DNA of 64,000 bases from JAPKZH01 sp963715635 (lineage in GTDB: Bacteria; Acidobacteriota; Aminicenantia; Aminicenantales; UBA4085): positions 124,001 through 188,000 of the forward strand of contig OY970261.1 of NCBI GenBank assembly GCA_963715635.1, written 5' to 3'. Made by a program: the position numbers and the translations under genes. The notes beneath the pieces are model-generated. The model was not told where the DNA came from. It worked only from the letters and a program-made list of their open reading frames with translations, and ran no database searches. This document shows, in pieces, positions 26,511-35,691 of the stretch (position 1 is the first letter of the stretch; every line of letters begins with the position of its first letter).

Positions 26511-27887
26511 TCAGGTTTGGGCCCCCGATTTTTCTGCCTCCCCGCCTTCGGCATCGAGTTGACGGTTCTTATGGATTCTCCGCATCAGCAGGAACACTGG
26601 AAGTCCGGTGATGAAAAAGATCGCGCCCAGAAGGGCCTCCCGGGTCTGGGTCAAAAGGACGTTCAAGGAGATGCCGAAGAGGAACAGGGTGAAGATGGCT
26701 GGCAGGACCGGATAAAGCGGGGCTTTGTACCCGTCATAGGCGTGGCTTGTCCGCCTCGCCCTGCGACGCAGGGCGAAGATCGTCGAGGCTGCGACGGCGA
26801 TGTTCAAGCTGTCCAGGAACATCACGTAATTGACGATGGCCTCAAAGGTGCCCAAGAAGAAAACGGACAAAATGATCATCGCGCCCAGGAAGAACAGCCC
26901 GAATCCCTGGGCTTGGGTGCGCGGATGGACCCTCTTGAAAATCGACGGCATCGCGCCGTCCTGGGCCATGGCGTAGTAGATACGGGGCATGTGCATGAGC
27001 GTGACGTTCAGGAATCCCAGGGAGGATAGCACGATGACCAAGGACACGACGAAATACCCGATATTCCCGAACACGGCTTTGGCCGTCTCGGCGGCAACGA
27101 GCTTGGCCCCGGCGATCCCTGCCAGGCCCAAGACCCTGTGATACGCGAAGTTGATCGACACGTAGCAGGCAAGAATGATCAGGATGCCCAGGACGATCGC
27201 CCGGGGCATGTTCCGCCGCGCGTTCCGGACGTTTGCCCCGAAATTAATCGTGTGGTGATATCCGCCGTACGTGTAAAACACAGAGATCAATCCCGCGGCC
27301 AGGGCAAGCCCCCAGGGCTTCGGAGATGCCGCGGCCGCAGCCGCCGGGGCCGGGCCGCCACGGTGAACAAAGGCGGCGACGACGATCAGCCCGATCATAC
27401 CGATCTTGAGCGCGGTGAGAATGTTCTGGGCCCAGGCGCCGGTCTTGATCCCCAGATAGTTGATCAGGAGTAGGGCTAGGACCAATCCGGTCGCGCTGAG
27501 CTGGACAGCCAATTGCGACTGAAGACGCGGAGGGAGGACGATCGGATTCAGATATTCGGCACCGATGAAGGCCACGGCCGCCACTCCGGCGCCGTTGACG
27601 ATGACGACGTTGGTCCAGTTGAGCATGAAGGCCGGGGCGGTGCCATAGTGGTCGGCGACGACCTTGTAGAAGGAGCCGGGCCGGGGAAATCGTGATCCGA
27701 TCTCGGCAAAGGTAAAGGCGCCCAGCAGGCTGATCAGGCCGCCCAGGATCCAGGCGGCGAAGAACAATGTCGGCGTCTTGGTCGCTTGGGCGACAATGGC
27801 CGGTGTCCGAAATAGCCCGATCCCGATGACCAGGCTCACGACGATCATCGTGGTGTCGAAGGTCGTCAGCTTCGCTTGGATGGCCAT
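26511..27887 (-). CDS. APC-family amino acid permease
   Basis: The 458-aa product has about 12 membrane segments and typical APC features: the first helix MIVVSLVIGIGLFRTP, FTFAEIGSRFPRPGSFYKVV in the second helix region, and FYTYGGYHHTINFGANVRNARRNMPRA. It imports amino acids or related compounds, possibly by exchange. The stop lies three bases from the convergent lpxR stop, with no visible terminator between them. Confidence 0.9.
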   Translation of the reverse strand: MAIQAKLTTFDTTMIVVSLVIGIGLFRTPAIVAQATKTPTLFFAAWILGGLISLLGAFTFAEIGSRFPRPGSFYKVVADHYGTAPAFMLNWTNVVIVNGAGVAAVAFIGAEYLNPIVLPPRLQSQLAVQLSATGLVLALLLINYLGIKTGAWAQNILTALKIGMIGLIVVAAFVHRGGPAPAAAAAASPKPWGLALAAGLISVFYTYGGYHHTINFGANVRNARRNMPRAIVLGILIILACYVSINFAYHRVLGLAGIAGAKLVAAETAKAVFGNIGYFVVSLVIVLSSLGFLNVTLMHMPRIYYAMAQDGAMPSIFKRVHPRTQAQGFGLFFLGAMIILSVFFLGTFEAIVNYVMFLDSLNIAVAASTIFALRRRARRTSHAYDGYKAPLYPVLPAIFTLFLFGISLNVLLTQTREALLGAIFFITGLPVFLLMRRIHKNRQLDAEGGEAEKSGAQT

Positions 27888-27928
27888 TTTATGAATTGGA
27901 TCACTTTTTAGAGCTGATCCAATCCATT

Positions 27929-29863
27929 CTATTTTTCCGCGGCTTCGTAGCGGGAGAGAAGGTCGTTTGTCGTCTGCAGATAGAGGGAGTATTTGATCTT
28001 GACTCCCTTGTCGTTCCTCAGCTTGGTGAGATAGGATTGGAGGAACTTGGTCTTTTTTGTTTCCAGGAGATTGTTGGTCTGGGTCTCTTTTTCTTTTTCG
28101 AACTCTTCACGAGTGGCCTGTTTTCTATCCAGGACGCGCAGGAGGGCATAGCCGTTTTCAAAGGCGATGGGCGGACTCACCTGCTTGAGGGGCAGCGAAA
28201 AGGCCAGCTGGTCGATTTCCGGGCTTTCTCCGATGACGCTGATGTACTGTTCTTTCTTGTGTTCGTTGACGGTCTTGTTTTCCAGCTTGTACTTCTGGGC
28301 GATCTCCTCCCAGTTTTTATCCGTGAGCTTGGCGCGGGCTTCCTTGATGGTCTCTAGAACCTTTTCCTTTTTGGCGGCTTCGATGACGTCGCTCTCGACG
28401 TCCGTCTTGACCTCATCGAAGTTCGCCGGCCGGGGCGCCTCGGTTTTGCGGAGCTCGGTCGTCCCGACCCCGCCATAAGAAAAGACCGGCGTCGAAATCT
28501 CTTTCTCCTTGAGCTTGAATAGAGAGGTGCTGATCGCTCCCGAAGGGTCGATGCCCTCAATCGCCTGTCCTTCCTTCAAGAGGCCGGTGTCCTGGACTTT
28601 GAAGCCGAGCCTGCGAGCGGCGGCCTCCAGGCTTTTTTCCTTCCTGGCGCTTTTCTCAAGGTTGGAGATTCTGTCTGAGGCCATGGTTCTGGCCTTCTGG
28701 TCCAGGAGGATGCTGCGGATCCTGGGTTTGGCCTCGGTCAGCGGAGTCGTGGTGGCCGCGGCCTTCTCCGTGACCTTGATCAAGGCGATCCCGTCGTCCA
28801 AGGTGATGAGGTCGGACACCTTGCCGGCGGCGAGCTTCTTAATCTCCTCCTGCTCTTTGGCCGCAAGAGTCTGCCAGTCGTAGAGGCCCCAATCCCCTCC
28901 GTCTTTAGCCTTGTTGTCCTTGGAATAGGATTTCGCCAGCGCCGCGAAGTCCTCGCCCTTGCGGATTTTGTCCATGACGCTTTGGGCTTCGGCTTGGACG
29001 AGGGCCTTGTCCTTGCCGGCGGACGGCAGGAAGATGCGGCTAACCTTGAGCCTTTCCGGCGCCTGGAACTGGGCCAGGTTGGCCTTGTAATAGGACTCCA
29101 GTTCCGATTCGCTCAGTTCGATCTCTTTTTTCAGGTCGTCTGTCTTGAGGAAGACATAGGCCGCCTCCCGCTTCTCCGGAATCTTGTATTTATCCTTGTG
29201 CTTATCAAAATAGCTCTGGACTTCGGCGGCCTGCGGCTTCTGGGCAAGTTCGACCTTGCTTTTTTCGAGCGCCAGGTATTCGATCTTGGCGCTTTCCTTG
29301 TCTTTCTGATAGCTCTGCCAGACCTCGTCGGGCGTGATCGCCACGCCCGCCGTGATGATCTGGACGACCTTGTTCAGGACGATGTCTTTCCGGAGGCCGT
29401 TCTCGAAGTCGGTCAAGGAGATCCTGTTCCAGGCTAGGCGCTGCCTGTATTCGCTAAATCCGATGAACTTGCCGTCTTGTTGGAGGCCGGGAAAGCTCAC
29501 AATCTTATCGCGGACTTCTTCGTCCGAGGCCCGGATGCCCATGTCCTTGGCCAGTCCGAAGAGGAGGGCCTGCTCGATCATCTGTTCCAGCACCTGCTGG
29601 GGGATGTTGAGCTGTTCGATGAAGCTGCGGTTGAGCTCTTTGAACTGATTTTTCATGGATTCCAGCCGGCTTCTCAGCGTCTGGGCGTAGCTGTCGGCGG
29701 AAAAATGCTCTTTTCCGACTGAGACGAGAGCGCCGGCTCCGCCCGCCTCTCCCTTGGTCAGGCCGCCCCCCCAGACGACGAAAATGGAGACAATGAACGT
29801 GGCGACAACGATCCACAGCGTGGGTTTGAGCGCTTTCACATTTTTCCGCATCGTTTTTAGCAT
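27929..29863 (-). CDS. PpiD-like membrane-anchored peptidyl-prolyl isomerase/chaperone
   Basis: The 644-aa product starts with a cytoplasmic stub and one transmembrane helix (PTLWIVVATFIVSIFVVWGG), followed by a SurA-type N-terminal chaperone region (residues about 50-240), a parvulin-type rotamase domain (about 255-370, with AQSVMDKIRKGEDFAALAKSYSKD and DGGDWGLYDW) and a long helical C-terminal region. It helps fold exported proteins at the inner membrane. It sits 32 bases downstream of the acyl-CoA dehydrogenase gene on the same strand and 41 bases upstream of the permease gene. Confidence 0.9.
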   Translation of the reverse strand: MLKTMRKNVKALKPTLWIVVATFIVSIFVVWGGGLTKGEAGGAGALVSVGKEHFSADSYAQTLRSRLESMKNQFKELNRSFIEQLNIPQQVLEQMIEQALLFGLAKDMGIRASDEEVRDKIVSFPGLQQDGKFIGFSEYRQRLAWNRISLTDFENGLRKDIVLNKVVQIITAGVAITPDEVWQSYQKDKESAKIEYLALEKSKVELAQKPQAAEVQSYFDKHKDKYKIPEKREAAYVFLKTDDLKKEIELSESELESYYKANLAQFQAPERLKVSRIFLPSAGKDKALVQAEAQSVMDKIRKGEDFAALAKSYSKDNKAKDGGDWGLYDWQTLAAKEQEEIKKLAAGKVSDLITLDDGIALIKVTEKAAATTTPLTEAKPRIRSILLDQKARTMASDRISNLEKSARKEKSLEAAARRLGFKVQDTGLLKEGQAIEGIDPSGAISTSLFKLKEKEISTPVFSYGGVGTTELRKTEAPRPANFDEVKTDVESDVIEAAKKEKVLETIKEARAKLTDKNWEEIAQKYKLENKTVNEHKKEQYISVIGESPEIDQLAFSLPLKQVSPPIAFENGYALLRVLDRKQATREEFEKEKETQTNNLLETKKTKFLQSYLTKLRNDKGVKIKYSLYLQTTNDLLSRYEAAEK

Positions 29864-29895
29864 GGTCTCACCTCAAAATCTTTCGGCGAATATTT

Positions 29896-31044
29896 TCATG
29901 ACGATTCTTTCAGCAAGTGGCGGGCAATCACCAGGCGCTGGATTTCCGAAGTCCCCTCGTAAATCGATAAGACCCGGGCATCCCGGTAGATCCTTTCGAT
30001 CTCGAACTCACTGGAGTACCCGTAGCCGCCGTGGATCTGAAGGGCTTGGTAGGCGATTCGATTGGCGGCTTCGGAGGCATACAGCTTGGCCATGGACGCC
30101 TCTTTCGAAAACGGCTTGTTCCTGTCGAAGAGGTCGGCCGCCCTGTATGTTAGAAGCCGGGCCGCCTCCAGTTGCATGGCGCAGTCGGCGAGCATGAACT
30201 GGATGGCCTCGAACTCGGCGATTTTTTTCCCGAAGGCCTGCCGCTGCCTGGCGTAATTCAGCCCTTCTTCAAGAGCCCTTTGGGACAGGCCGACGGCCTG
30301 GGCGGCGATGCCAATCCGCGAATAATCCAGGCAGTGAAAGGCGATCGAGGCTCCCTTTCCCTCTTCGCCCAGGAGGTTGTCCGCGGGAACCCGGCAGTCC
30401 TCCAGGACGATTTCCGCCGTCAGGGAAGAATGGAGGCCCATCTTTTTTTCGACCTTTCCGACCCGGAACCCGGGGAAGTTCTTTTCAATAATAAAGGCGC
30501 TGAGCTTTTTAAGGCCGGGCTCCTTCTCTGTCATGGCAAAAATGATGAGGGCGCCGGCTTCGGTGCCGGTGGAGACCCAGGCTTTTGTCCCGTTGAGAAT
30601 ATAGGCGTTGCCTTGTTTTTGCGCTTTTGTTTTCAGCGCCATGGCGTCAGAGCCGGCTTCGGGCTCGGTGATCGAAAAAGCCCCCAACAGTTCTCCCTTG
30701 GCCGCGGGCGGGAGGTACAAGGCTTTTTGCCTGTCCGTTCCGTATTTCAAGATGGAATAACAGAAAAGCGAGGCATGGACGCTGACGATGAGGCAGACCG
30801 TCGGTGAGATCCGGCTCAGCTCTTCCAGAACGAGAACATTGGAGATGGCGTCGGTCTTGATGCCCCCGAACTCGGCGGGAATACTCATCCCCAGGATGCC
30901 GAGGTCGCCCAGCTTCCGAATGATGGCCTGCGGGAATTCGTGCTTTTCCTCCAGCCCTTTGACCTGGGGACGGATCTCTTTTTCGGCAAAATCCCGGATC
31001 ATGTCCCGGAGGAGGATTTGGTCTTCGCTGAGTTCGAAGTTCAT
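29896..31044 (-). CDS. Acyl-CoA dehydrogenase
   Basis: The 382-aa product is a full-length FAD enzyme with the family marks FSITEPEAGSDA, GTKAWVSTGTEA, and IHGGYGYSSEFEIERIYRDARVLSIYEGTSEIQRLVIARHLL, where the YEGTSEIQ Glu is the catalytic base. It oxidises acyl-CoA to enoyl-CoA and passes electrons to ETF. Its ATG overlaps the HIT gene stop by four bases; no other fatty-acid genes are adjacent. Confidence 0.95.
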   Translation of the reverse strand: MNFELSEDQILLRDMIRDFAEKEIRPQVKGLEEKHEFPQAIIRKLGDLGILGMSIPAEFGGIKTDAISNVLVLEELSRISPTVCLIVSVHASLFCYSILKYGTDRQKALYLPPAAKGELLGAFSITEPEAGSDAMALKTKAQKQGNAYILNGTKAWVSTGTEAGALIIFAMTEKEPGLKKLSAFIIEKNFPGFRVGKVEKKMGLHSSLTAEIVLEDCRVPADNLLGEEGKGASIAFHCLDYSRIGIAAQAVGLSQRALEEGLNYARQRQAFGKKIAEFEAIQFMLADCAMQLEAARLLTYRAADLFDRNKPFSKEASMAKLYASEAANRIAYQALQIHGGYGYSSEFEIERIYRDARVLSIYEGTSEIQRLVIARHLLKESS

Positions 31045-31538
31045 CGCGAGCCCCTTTTTTTCTCGAACAATGGCTGTAGCCGAGCGTACGTCGTGTCCAG
31101 GTCCTCGATGACGACTTTAGTCCGGCCGACGATGGGCATGAAATTCGAGTCCCCGGTCCAACGGGGGATGATGTGGAAGTGGAAATGATCGGCGATGCCG
31201 GCGCCGGCGCTTTTGCCTATATTCATTCCCAAGTTGAACCCCTGCGGGCGATAGTTCTTACCGAGGATGGCCAGGCTCATTTTCAGAAGGTCAGAGATTT
31301 CATCGCTCAATTCTTTCCGGGATCGCTCAAACGCGGCCAAGTGCTGGTAGGGCGCGATCATCAGGTGACCGGGGAGATAGGGAAACTTGTTGAGGAGAAT
31401 GAAGCTGTGGCGCCCCCGATAAAGAATGTAAGCTTCTCGGTCGTGTTTGAGCTTGCGGGCGCGGCAGAAGATACATTCCTTCATGTCATTGACACTCCGG
31501 ACATAGACCTCTCGCCAAGGAGCCGCGATATACCTCAT
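31041..31538 (-). CDS. HIT-family nucleotide hydrolase/phosphorylase
   Basis: The 165-aa product has an N-terminal CIFCRA zinc-type CxxC pair, FPYLPGHLMIAPYQHLA, and the HIT triad HFHFHIIPRW with the nucleophilic His in the centre. It resembles diadenosine-polyphosphate (Ap4A)-type HIT proteins. Start ATG 31538 overlaps the HU gene stop (TAATG); an internal ATG (VNDMKECIFC) could serve as a later start. Between HU and acyl-CoA dehydrogenase in a co-directional operon. Confidence 0.9.
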   Translation of the reverse strand: MRYIAAPWREVYVRSVNDMKECIFCRARKLKHDREAYILYRGRHSFILLNKFPYLPGHLMIAPYQHLAAFERSRKELSDEISDLLKMSLAILGKNYRPQGFNLGMNIGKSAGAGIADHFHFHIIPRWTGDSNFMPIVGRTKVVIEDLDTTYARLQPLFEKKRGSR

Positions 31539-31813
31539 TATTTATTGATCAGCTCCTTGAGAAGCTTGCTGGGCTTGAAATAGAGGACTTTTTTCGAAGG
31601 CACTTTGACCGGGTCTCCGGTCCGTGGGTTGCGGCCGGAGCGGGACGGTCTGTTCCGGAAACGGAAGCTTCCGAACCCCCTGACTTCGATTTCTTCGCCT
31701 TTGAGGATGGCGTCCTTGATGGTGTCAAAAAAGAGATTCACACCGATTTCCGCTTCCTGCTTGGGGATGTTCAATTCCTTGGAGATCTTGTTGATGAGGT
31801 CGGCTTTAATCAT
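31538..31813 (-). CDS. HU/IHF-family DNA-binding protein
   Basis: The 91-aa product starts MIKADLINKISKELNIPKQEAE and contains GFGSFRFRNRPSRSGRNPRTG, the DNA-gripping beta-arm signature, then VPSKKVLYFKPSKLLKELI. It bends or compacts DNA; sequence alone does not decide between HU and IHF subunits. It overlaps the end of the S1 gene by eight bases. Confidence 0.94.
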   Translation of the reverse strand: MIKADLINKISKELNIPKQEAEIGVNLFFDTIKDAILKGEEIEVRGFGSFRFRNRPSRSGRNPRTGDPVKVPSKKVLYFKPSKLLKELINK

Positions 31814-33560
31814 CGGTTTTTTCCTCCTTTTTGTTGGTCCGTTTTTTTGGAGTCTGGATATTTTTGAGTTGGTCTCGCATGAGATCGCCCAGCGTCATCC
31901 GGTCGTCCTGGGTATCCATATATCTCTGGTAGTCCTGCTTCTGGATGTCCATCTGGGCCTGCCGAAAGCTCAAGGAGATCTTCTTATCCTTGGGATTCAA
32001 TTTAATAATCTTGGCTGTTTTTTCCTCGCCGACTTTGAAGGCCTCGGCGGGAGTGTCAATTTTCCGTTCGTCGAGCTCCGACAAGAACACCACGCCCTCG
32101 ATGCCCGGCGTAATCTCGGCAAAGACGCCGAAATCGGCGATGCGGACGATCTTGACATTGACCAGATCGCCCGGCTTGTGCCTGGCAAAGAACTCCTCCC
32201 AGATATCTCCTTCCAACTGCTTGATACCCAGGGAGACCTTCTGCTTCTCCACATCGATGTTCAGGATGACGGCCTCGGCCTCTTGGCCCACTTTGAGCTT
32301 CTGCGAAGGGTGCTTGATTTTTTCCCACGAGATATCCGAGATGTGGATCAGCCCCTCGATGCCCGGTTCGATTTCCATGAAGGCCCCGAAATCCGTGATG
32401 CTGGTGATCTTGCCTTGGACATGGGCGCCGGGCTTGTATTTCTGCTTGAATATCTCGAGCGGATGCGGAGAGGACTGCTTGAGGCCCAGGGAGATGCGCT
32501 TGGAGGCGGGGTTGACGTCGAGCACGGTAACCGTCACCTCCTGGCCGGACGCGAGAAGTTTCTTGGGGTGGATCATCTTCCGGGACCAGCTCAGGTCGGA
32601 GATATGGACCAGCCCTTCCACGCCCTTTTCCAGCTCGACGAAGGCGCCGAAATCGGTCAGGCTGGTGACCTTGCCCGACACCTTTTGCCCCGCCTTGAAT
32701 TTCTCGGCGATGTTCGTCCAGGGGTCGGGCGTCAGCTGCTTGTAGCCCAGAGAGATCTTCTCGTCCTTCTCGTTGAAATCGAGGACGATCACTTCGACTT
32801 CCTGGCCGACCTGAAGAAGCTCGGAGGGATGGCTGATCTTTCCCCAGGATATATCGGAGATATGGAGCAGCCCCTCCACGCCGCCGATATCGATGAAGGC
32901 GCCGAAGTTCGTCAATGACTTGACCTGGCCCTTGATTTTCTGACCTTTGGCCAAGTGGCTGAAGACTTTGCGGCGCTTTTTTTCCTTTTCGTCCTGGAGA
33001 AACAGCTTCCGGGAGAGGACGGCGTTCTCCGTCCTGCGGTCGAACTTGATGACCTTGAACTTGAAGCTCTGACCGATCATCTTCTCGGGGTCCTTGATCA
33101 CCCGGATGTCGGCATGCGAGTCGGGAAGAAAGGTATTGATGCCCACGTTGACCGTGTAGCCGTTCTTGATCCTTTCCGTGATCTTCCCCGTGACCCACGT
33201 CTGGTAGTTGAAGGCTTTTTCTAGGGCATCCAGGGCTTTCTGGATGTCGGCGTTTCTTTTGGACAAGACAAAATAGCCTTGTCTGCGGTCGCTTCTTTGA
33301 AGCATGGCTTCGATCTCATCGCCCAAGCGGGGCTTGGGCGGCTCTGCGCTGTCCAGGAATTCTTCGAGGGGGACAATCCCTTCGGACTTGAGCCCGATGT
33401 CCACCAGGACGTGAGTGGGCGTGACCTTGATGATTTTGCCTTTGACGATTTTTCCCGGGCTGATTTCTTTGGCGCTGAACTGGTACTTGTCCAGCAGGTG
33501 TTCATAATCCTCGGAAGTCATTTTCTCATCTTTGTCCTGGCGTTTGGTTATCTCTGACAT
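31806..33560 (-). CDS. rpsA: 30S ribosomal protein S1
   Basis: The 584-aa product contains six S1/OB repeats (each about 70-85 aa), with repeated signatures such as GAFIDIGGVEGLLHISDISWGKI, GAFVELEKGVEGLVHISDLSW and GAFMEIEPGIEGLIHISDISWEKI. It binds mRNA at the ribosome. It overlaps ispH by 13 bases, echoing the IspH-S1 fusion of some Clostridia. Lys/Asp-rich C-terminal tail. Confidence 0.95.
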   Translation of the reverse strand: MSEITKRQDKDEKMTSEDYEHLLDKYQFSAKEISPGKIVKGKIIKVTPTHVLVDIGLKSEGIVPLEEFLDSAEPPKPRLGDEIEAMLQRSDRRQGYFVLSKRNADIQKALDALEKAFNYQTWVTGKITERIKNGYTVNVGINTFLPDSHADIRVIKDPEKMIGQSFKFKVIKFDRRTENAVLSRKLFLQDEKEKKRRKVFSHLAKGQKIKGQVKSLTNFGAFIDIGGVEGLLHISDISWGKISHPSELLQVGQEVEVIVLDFNEKDEKISLGYKQLTPDPWTNIAEKFKAGQKVSGKVTSLTDFGAFVELEKGVEGLVHISDLSWSRKMIHPKKLLASGQEVTVTVLDVNPASKRISLGLKQSSPHPLEIFKQKYKPGAHVQGKITSITDFGAFMEIEPGIEGLIHISDISWEKIKHPSQKLKVGQEAEAVILNIDVEKQKVSLGIKQLEGDIWEEFFARHKPGDLVNVKIVRIADFGVFAEITPGIEGVVFLSELDERKIDTPAEAFKVGEEKTAKIIKLNPKDKKISLSFRQAQMDIQKQDYQRYMDTQDDRMTLGDLMRDQLKNIQTPKKRTNKKEEKTDD

Positions 33561-34426
33561 TGGACGCGACTCTCCTCTTGAGATTGTTGCTCGAAGCTCT
33601 GTTTGATTTTTTCGACAGCCTCTTCGATGGCTTCGGGCGGAGTGGACGCTCCTCCCGAGATCCCTATTTTTTTCGCTCCGCGGAGCATTTTGGGCATGAT
33701 TTGGTCCGCGCTTTCGATAAAGTAGGTGCGGGGCAGGATACGCTTGGAGATTTGGAAAAGCTTGTACGTGTTGGAGCTGTTTTTCCCGCCGACGATGAAC
33801 AGCGCCTGGACCCGGGCGGCCAGCTCGGACGTGGCGCGCTGGCGCGTCTGGGTGGAAACGCAGATCGTATTGTAGACGCGGAGCTCCTCCGTTTTTTCGG
33901 TCAGCGCCGAGACGACCCTCTGGAACAGGAACGGGTCCTGGGTCGACTGCGCCAGAACCGCCCGTTTTTTTCTAAGGGGCAGGGGGACGACCTGGCTTTC
34001 GTTCTCGATGATGACCCCCCGGCCGCGGCTGTAGCCGATGAGTCCCTTGCTCTCGGGATGTTCTTTGTTGCCGACGATGACGATTTCCCCCTTTTCCCTG
34101 GCCAGCTTGGCCACCAGCTTTTGGATTTTTTTCACGATCGGGCAGGTGGCGTCCACAACTTCGATCTTTTTCTTTTGAAGCTGTTCGTAGACATCGGGGG
34201 AAACGCCGTGGCTGCGGATGATCACCGTTCCTTCGCCGAGACTGTCCAAGTCATCCGCGGACAGAATCCCCTGGCTCTTCAAGTCGGCAATGACCCGGGG
34301 GTTGTGGATGAGGTCACCAAGGGTGGAGACCAGGCCTTCTTTTCGGCGACGGGTTTCTTTGGCGAGCTTCAAGGCCCGTTTCACGCCGTAGCATAATCCT
34401 GTATTCTTGGCGATGATAATTTCCAT
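33548..34426 (-). CDS. ispH: 4-hydroxy-3-methylbut-2-enyl diphosphate reductase
   Basis: IspH is the 4Fe-4S enzyme of the last MEP-pathway step, giving IPP and DMAPP. The product of 292 aa starts MEIIIAKNTGLCYGVKRALK (cluster Cys C12) and has VVDATCPIVKK and VCVSTQTRQ with the other two cluster cysteines, and the SGGASTPPEAIEE nucleotide-type end. ATG 34426 is used, because the alternative TTG at 34480 is part of the -35 box. First gene of the ispH-rpsA-HU-HIT-acyl-CoA dehydrogenase operon. Confidence 0.96.
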   Translation of the reverse strand: MEIIIAKNTGLCYGVKRALKLAKETRRRKEGLVSTLGDLIHNPRVIADLKSQGILSADDLDSLGEGTVIIRSHGVSPDVYEQLQKKKIEVVDATCPIVKKIQKLVAKLAREKGEIVIVGNKEHPESKGLIGYSRGRGVIIENESQVVPLPLRKKRAVLAQSTQDPFLFQRVVSALTEKTEELRVYNTICVSTQTRQRATSELAARVQALFIVGGKNSSNTYKLFQISKRILPRTYFIESADQIMPKMLRGAKKIGISGGASTPPEAIEEAVEKIKQSFEQQSQEESRVQCQR

Positions 34427-34451
34427 TTTCTTGTGCGATGAATGAGGAGAT

Positions 34452-34480
34452 ATCCTATCTGATTGAACCCTCTTTGTCAA
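34452..34480 (-). promoter_or_regulatory. Sigma-70-type promoter of the ispH-rpsA operon
   Basis: On the minus strand TTGACA (34480-34475) and TAGGAT (34457-34452) are separated by 17 bases, 25 bases ahead of ATG 34426. Confidence 0.7.
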
Positions 34481-34514
34481 TGCTAAGTGTAGATGAAACC
34501 TTGACTTAGAGGCA

Positions 34515-34561
34515 AGAGATCCGATAGTGGCCTTGGCCGCTACGGCTACTATCGGATCTCT
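34515..34561. terminator. Long palindrome at the end of the AstE-like gene, probable terminator
   Basis: Arms 34515-34532 and 34544-34561 pair over 18 bases with one G-U pair and an 11-base loop. It contains the stop codon of the minus-strand gene 34560-35690. A T-rich TATTTTA follows on the plus strand, but no clear T run follows on the minus strand, so it may equally be a structural repeat. Confidence 0.5.
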
Positions 34562-35690
34562 ATTTTAGAGAAGGATGGAGGAAAGCCCCTATCCCTTTGG
34601 CTTGGACGTCGGTTGCAGAGGGGACGTATTCGATCTCGACGGCTTCGGCCGGTTGGAGTTCCTTGAGGCTGGACAGGATGGCCCGGATGCCGGCCAGATG
34701 CCGGGCGATCCGCTGCTGGAGAGGGATTCCTTCCGGTCCATAGGGCACAAAAAGGCGCCCCAAGCGCGATGCCCTTTCGTAATATTTGTCTTTTCCGTCC
34801 ACGATGAGAGAGATCGTGGGCCTGCCTTTGAGCCGGCCATGAGAGGCGTTTGGGGTTTCAAGCAGGATGGCTTTGATATGCGCCGCATCGCCCCATTCCC
34901 TGTGAGTCAGGCCGCGTAGGTTGGGAGGCGAGGCCTCCAACCGGAAATCAAACCCCTCGGCCTGGAGCTCCATCTGGGCCGTTGCCGCCAGGTCTGCGGC
35001 GTTCTCATGGAAGACAATGGCGTTAATGACCGGGTATTCGGGCGCGGATTCATGTAAATCGATGCCGAGGTCGATCGCCTCATTCCGGATGAGCTCCATC
35101 ATCCCGAAGGCCACTTTTTCGGTCAAATAACCATCGGGCTTTCCAGGATAGGCACGGTTGAGGTTACGGGCTTCGATGCCGGCCAGCTTTTGGCCCATCG
35201 GGTTGACATAAAGCGTGGGGTCCGGCCACTGATGAACGGGATTCGTAACCCTGGAACCCAAGCGAAACCACCGCCGCCCCCCCGGAGTTTCGATGAAAAA
35301 TCGCTGCGGGCTTCCCTCCTGGGGGTCGCTATGAGTAAAACCGCTGGCATTGGCCCAGGGCACGACGACGACTTTCCCTTTGGCCGTCTGGATTGTTTCG
35401 GTGAGGAGAATCGCCGTCATGTACCCGGCCGGCTCGTTGGGATGCGTGCCGCCGAGGATGAGGAGATTTCCTCCTTTTGCCGCGCCGGCGAAGATGAAAA
35501 CCTCTGTATCTCCCGGCGTGTTTTTGAGGGCCGGGAAATAATCGCTCAGCATCTTTTTTGCCGTCAGGCCCGGACTCGGAAAAATTGCGTCCTGCTTGTG
35601 CATGCTCAGGAATTCGCGGCCGGAAAAGAATCCGACAACCAGCGTGAGCGCTAAAAGCGCCGCGCTTGTGGTAACTTGTTGACCTTTCAT
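34560..35690 (-). CDS. AstE/AspA-like (M14 superfamily) zinc amidohydrolase, exported
   Basis: The 376-aa product has an N-terminal membrane/signal segment (TTSAALLALTLVVGFFSG) and zinc-carboxypeptidase-fold motifs: GGTHPNEPAG (HxxE), EARNLNRAYPG (NxNR) and DLGIDLHESAPEYP (metal-binding His and Glu region). Succinylglutamate desuccinylase/aspartoacylase relatives release an acyl group or carboxylate from N-acyl amino acids. ATG 35690 is used; TTG 35699 is a weaker alternative. The start lies one base past the stop of a 47-aa membrane peptide gene, and it is last in the GGT-permease operon. Confidence 0.8.
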   Translation of the reverse strand: MKGQQVTTSAALLALTLVVGFFSGREFLSMHKQDAIFPSPGLTAKKMLSDYFPALKNTPGDTEVFIFAGAAKGGNLLILGGTHPNEPAGYMTAILLTETIQTAKGKVVVVPWANASGFTHSDPQEGSPQRFFIETPGGRRWFRLGSRVTNPVHQWPDPTLYVNPMGQKLAGIEARNLNRAYPGKPDGYLTEKVAFGMMELIRNEAIDLGIDLHESAPEYPVINAIVFHENAADLAATAQMELQAEGFDFRLEASPPNLRGLTHREWGDAAHIKAILLETPNASHGRLKGRPTISLIVDGKDKYYERASRLGRLFVPYGPEGIPLQQRIARHLAGIRAILSSLKELQPAEAVEIEYVPSATDVQAKGIGAFLHPSLK

Positions 35691-35691
35691 G

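Noticed and set aside
34427..34480. TTG start giving a longer IspH
   Set aside because: The TTG is part of a TTGACA -35 box with a matching -10, and the ATG at 34426 gives the normal IspH N-terminus.
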